Source: Pseudomonas entomophila
GTDB lineage: Bacteria > Pseudomonadota > Gammaproteobacteria > Pseudomonadales > Pseudomonadaceae
Assembly (NCBI RefSeq): GCF_013523165.1
Contig: NZ_JAAMQI010000008.1
Span: 62,001 to 126,000, forward strand
Direction: 5' to 3'
DNA: 64,000 nucleotides
The translations under genes were made by a program, and so were the position numbers. The notes under the pieces are model-generated. The model did no database searches. It was not told the DNA's origin and saw nothing but the letters and a program-made list of their open reading frames with translations. Numbering within the stretch: the stretch's first letter is position 1; every line of letters begins with the position of its first letter. Shown here one piece after another: positions 63,908-64,000 of this stretch.

Positions 63908-64000
63908 GTGCCCTACGACCCCTCGCAAGCCATCGCTGCCCTGTGGCAGCCCTACGCCCAGGCAGCCCCTGCGATCGACCCGTTGAGGCTCGATTGGCTG
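63908..64000 (+). CDS. ubiC: Chorismate-pyruvate lyase UbiC, N-terminal fragment
   Basis: The gene runs off the right edge. Its 31 residues (VPYDPSQAIAALWQPYAQAA, then PAIDPLRLDWL) match the start of pseudomonad UbiC, which releases pyruvate from chorismate to give 4-hydroxybenzoate for ubiquinone. The start is probably GTG 63908, aligned to the usual MPYE start. GTG 63890 or ATG 63863 are in frame, but the CATGCTAAGCT at 63862-63872 resembles a -10 region and would be better as promoter than as coding. Adjacent, divergent hupA. Confidence 0.75.
   Translation, partial: MPYDPSQAIAALWQPYAQAAPAIDPLRLDWL

Overview
The window is high-GC chromosomal DNA from a fluorescent Pseudomonas, most like the P. 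putida group. The evidence is gene content and order (rep-xpt, alr-dadA-lrp, rpmB-rpmG, radC-coaBC-dut-algC-argB, pyrE/crc, rph/yicC-gmk, rpoZ-spoT-ridA, exbB-exbD-tonB, oxyR-recG), Pseudomonas-type REP elements, and the presence of crc, ptxS and the ama lysine-catabolic genes. No rRNA, tRNA, insertion sequence, prophage or CRISPR array was seen. Assignments come from reading the sequence and from knowledge of the families; no database search was run.

Layout. 1-1861: end of a sugar-acid catabolic operon (FAH-family dehydratase, then 2-oxoglutarate semialdehyde dehydrogenase). 1947-3063: two divergent unknown genes. 3459-4946: comM (yifB). 5105-10252: the 2-ketogluconate operon kguE-kguK-kguT-kguD on the minus strand with its repressor gene ptxS; perfect PtxS palindromes lie before ptxS and before kguE. 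10748-18600: an alpha/beta hydrolase, then a D-lysine/L-pipecolate module (amaA, amaB, a divergent LysR gene, hglS) and a MATE pump. 18630-30142: a c-di-GMP phosphodiesterase-type protein, rep, xpt, an acetyl-CoA hydrolase-family gene, a cytochrome c5, a cupin-HTH regulator, and the D-alanine genes alr, dadA and lrp. 30406-36698: amine/polyamine-type oxidation genes (PuuB-like oxidase, KauB-like aldehyde dehydrogenase) mixed with a phospholipase-D-like lipoprotein and an MFS transporter. 36800-64000: housekeeping genes for ribosomal proteins, CoA, dUTP, sugar phosphate, arginine, pyrimidine and GMP synthesis, RNA processing, the stringent response, TonB energization, oxidative stress, recombination and nucleoid structure, ending inside ubiC.

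How the parts fit. Several peripheral catabolic blocks (sugar acids, 2-ketogluconate, D-lysine, D-alanine, amines) share the window with crc, the global catabolite-repression co-repressor. AAnAAnAA motifs of the kind bound by Hfq/Crc overlap or precede the translation starts of kguE, kguT and amaA, which suggests post-transcriptional control by the Crc system. The crc product has lost the visible metal-binding residues of its exonuclease III ancestors. The window is mainly core genome. I found no clearly new multi-gene system. The most unusual items are a YbaK-like/HDOD fusion, an HU protein with a basic histone-H1-like tail, a hairpin-rich amaB-amaA spacer, a TTG-started GSDEF-EAL protein, and a phased CTATAT array between dadA and lrp.
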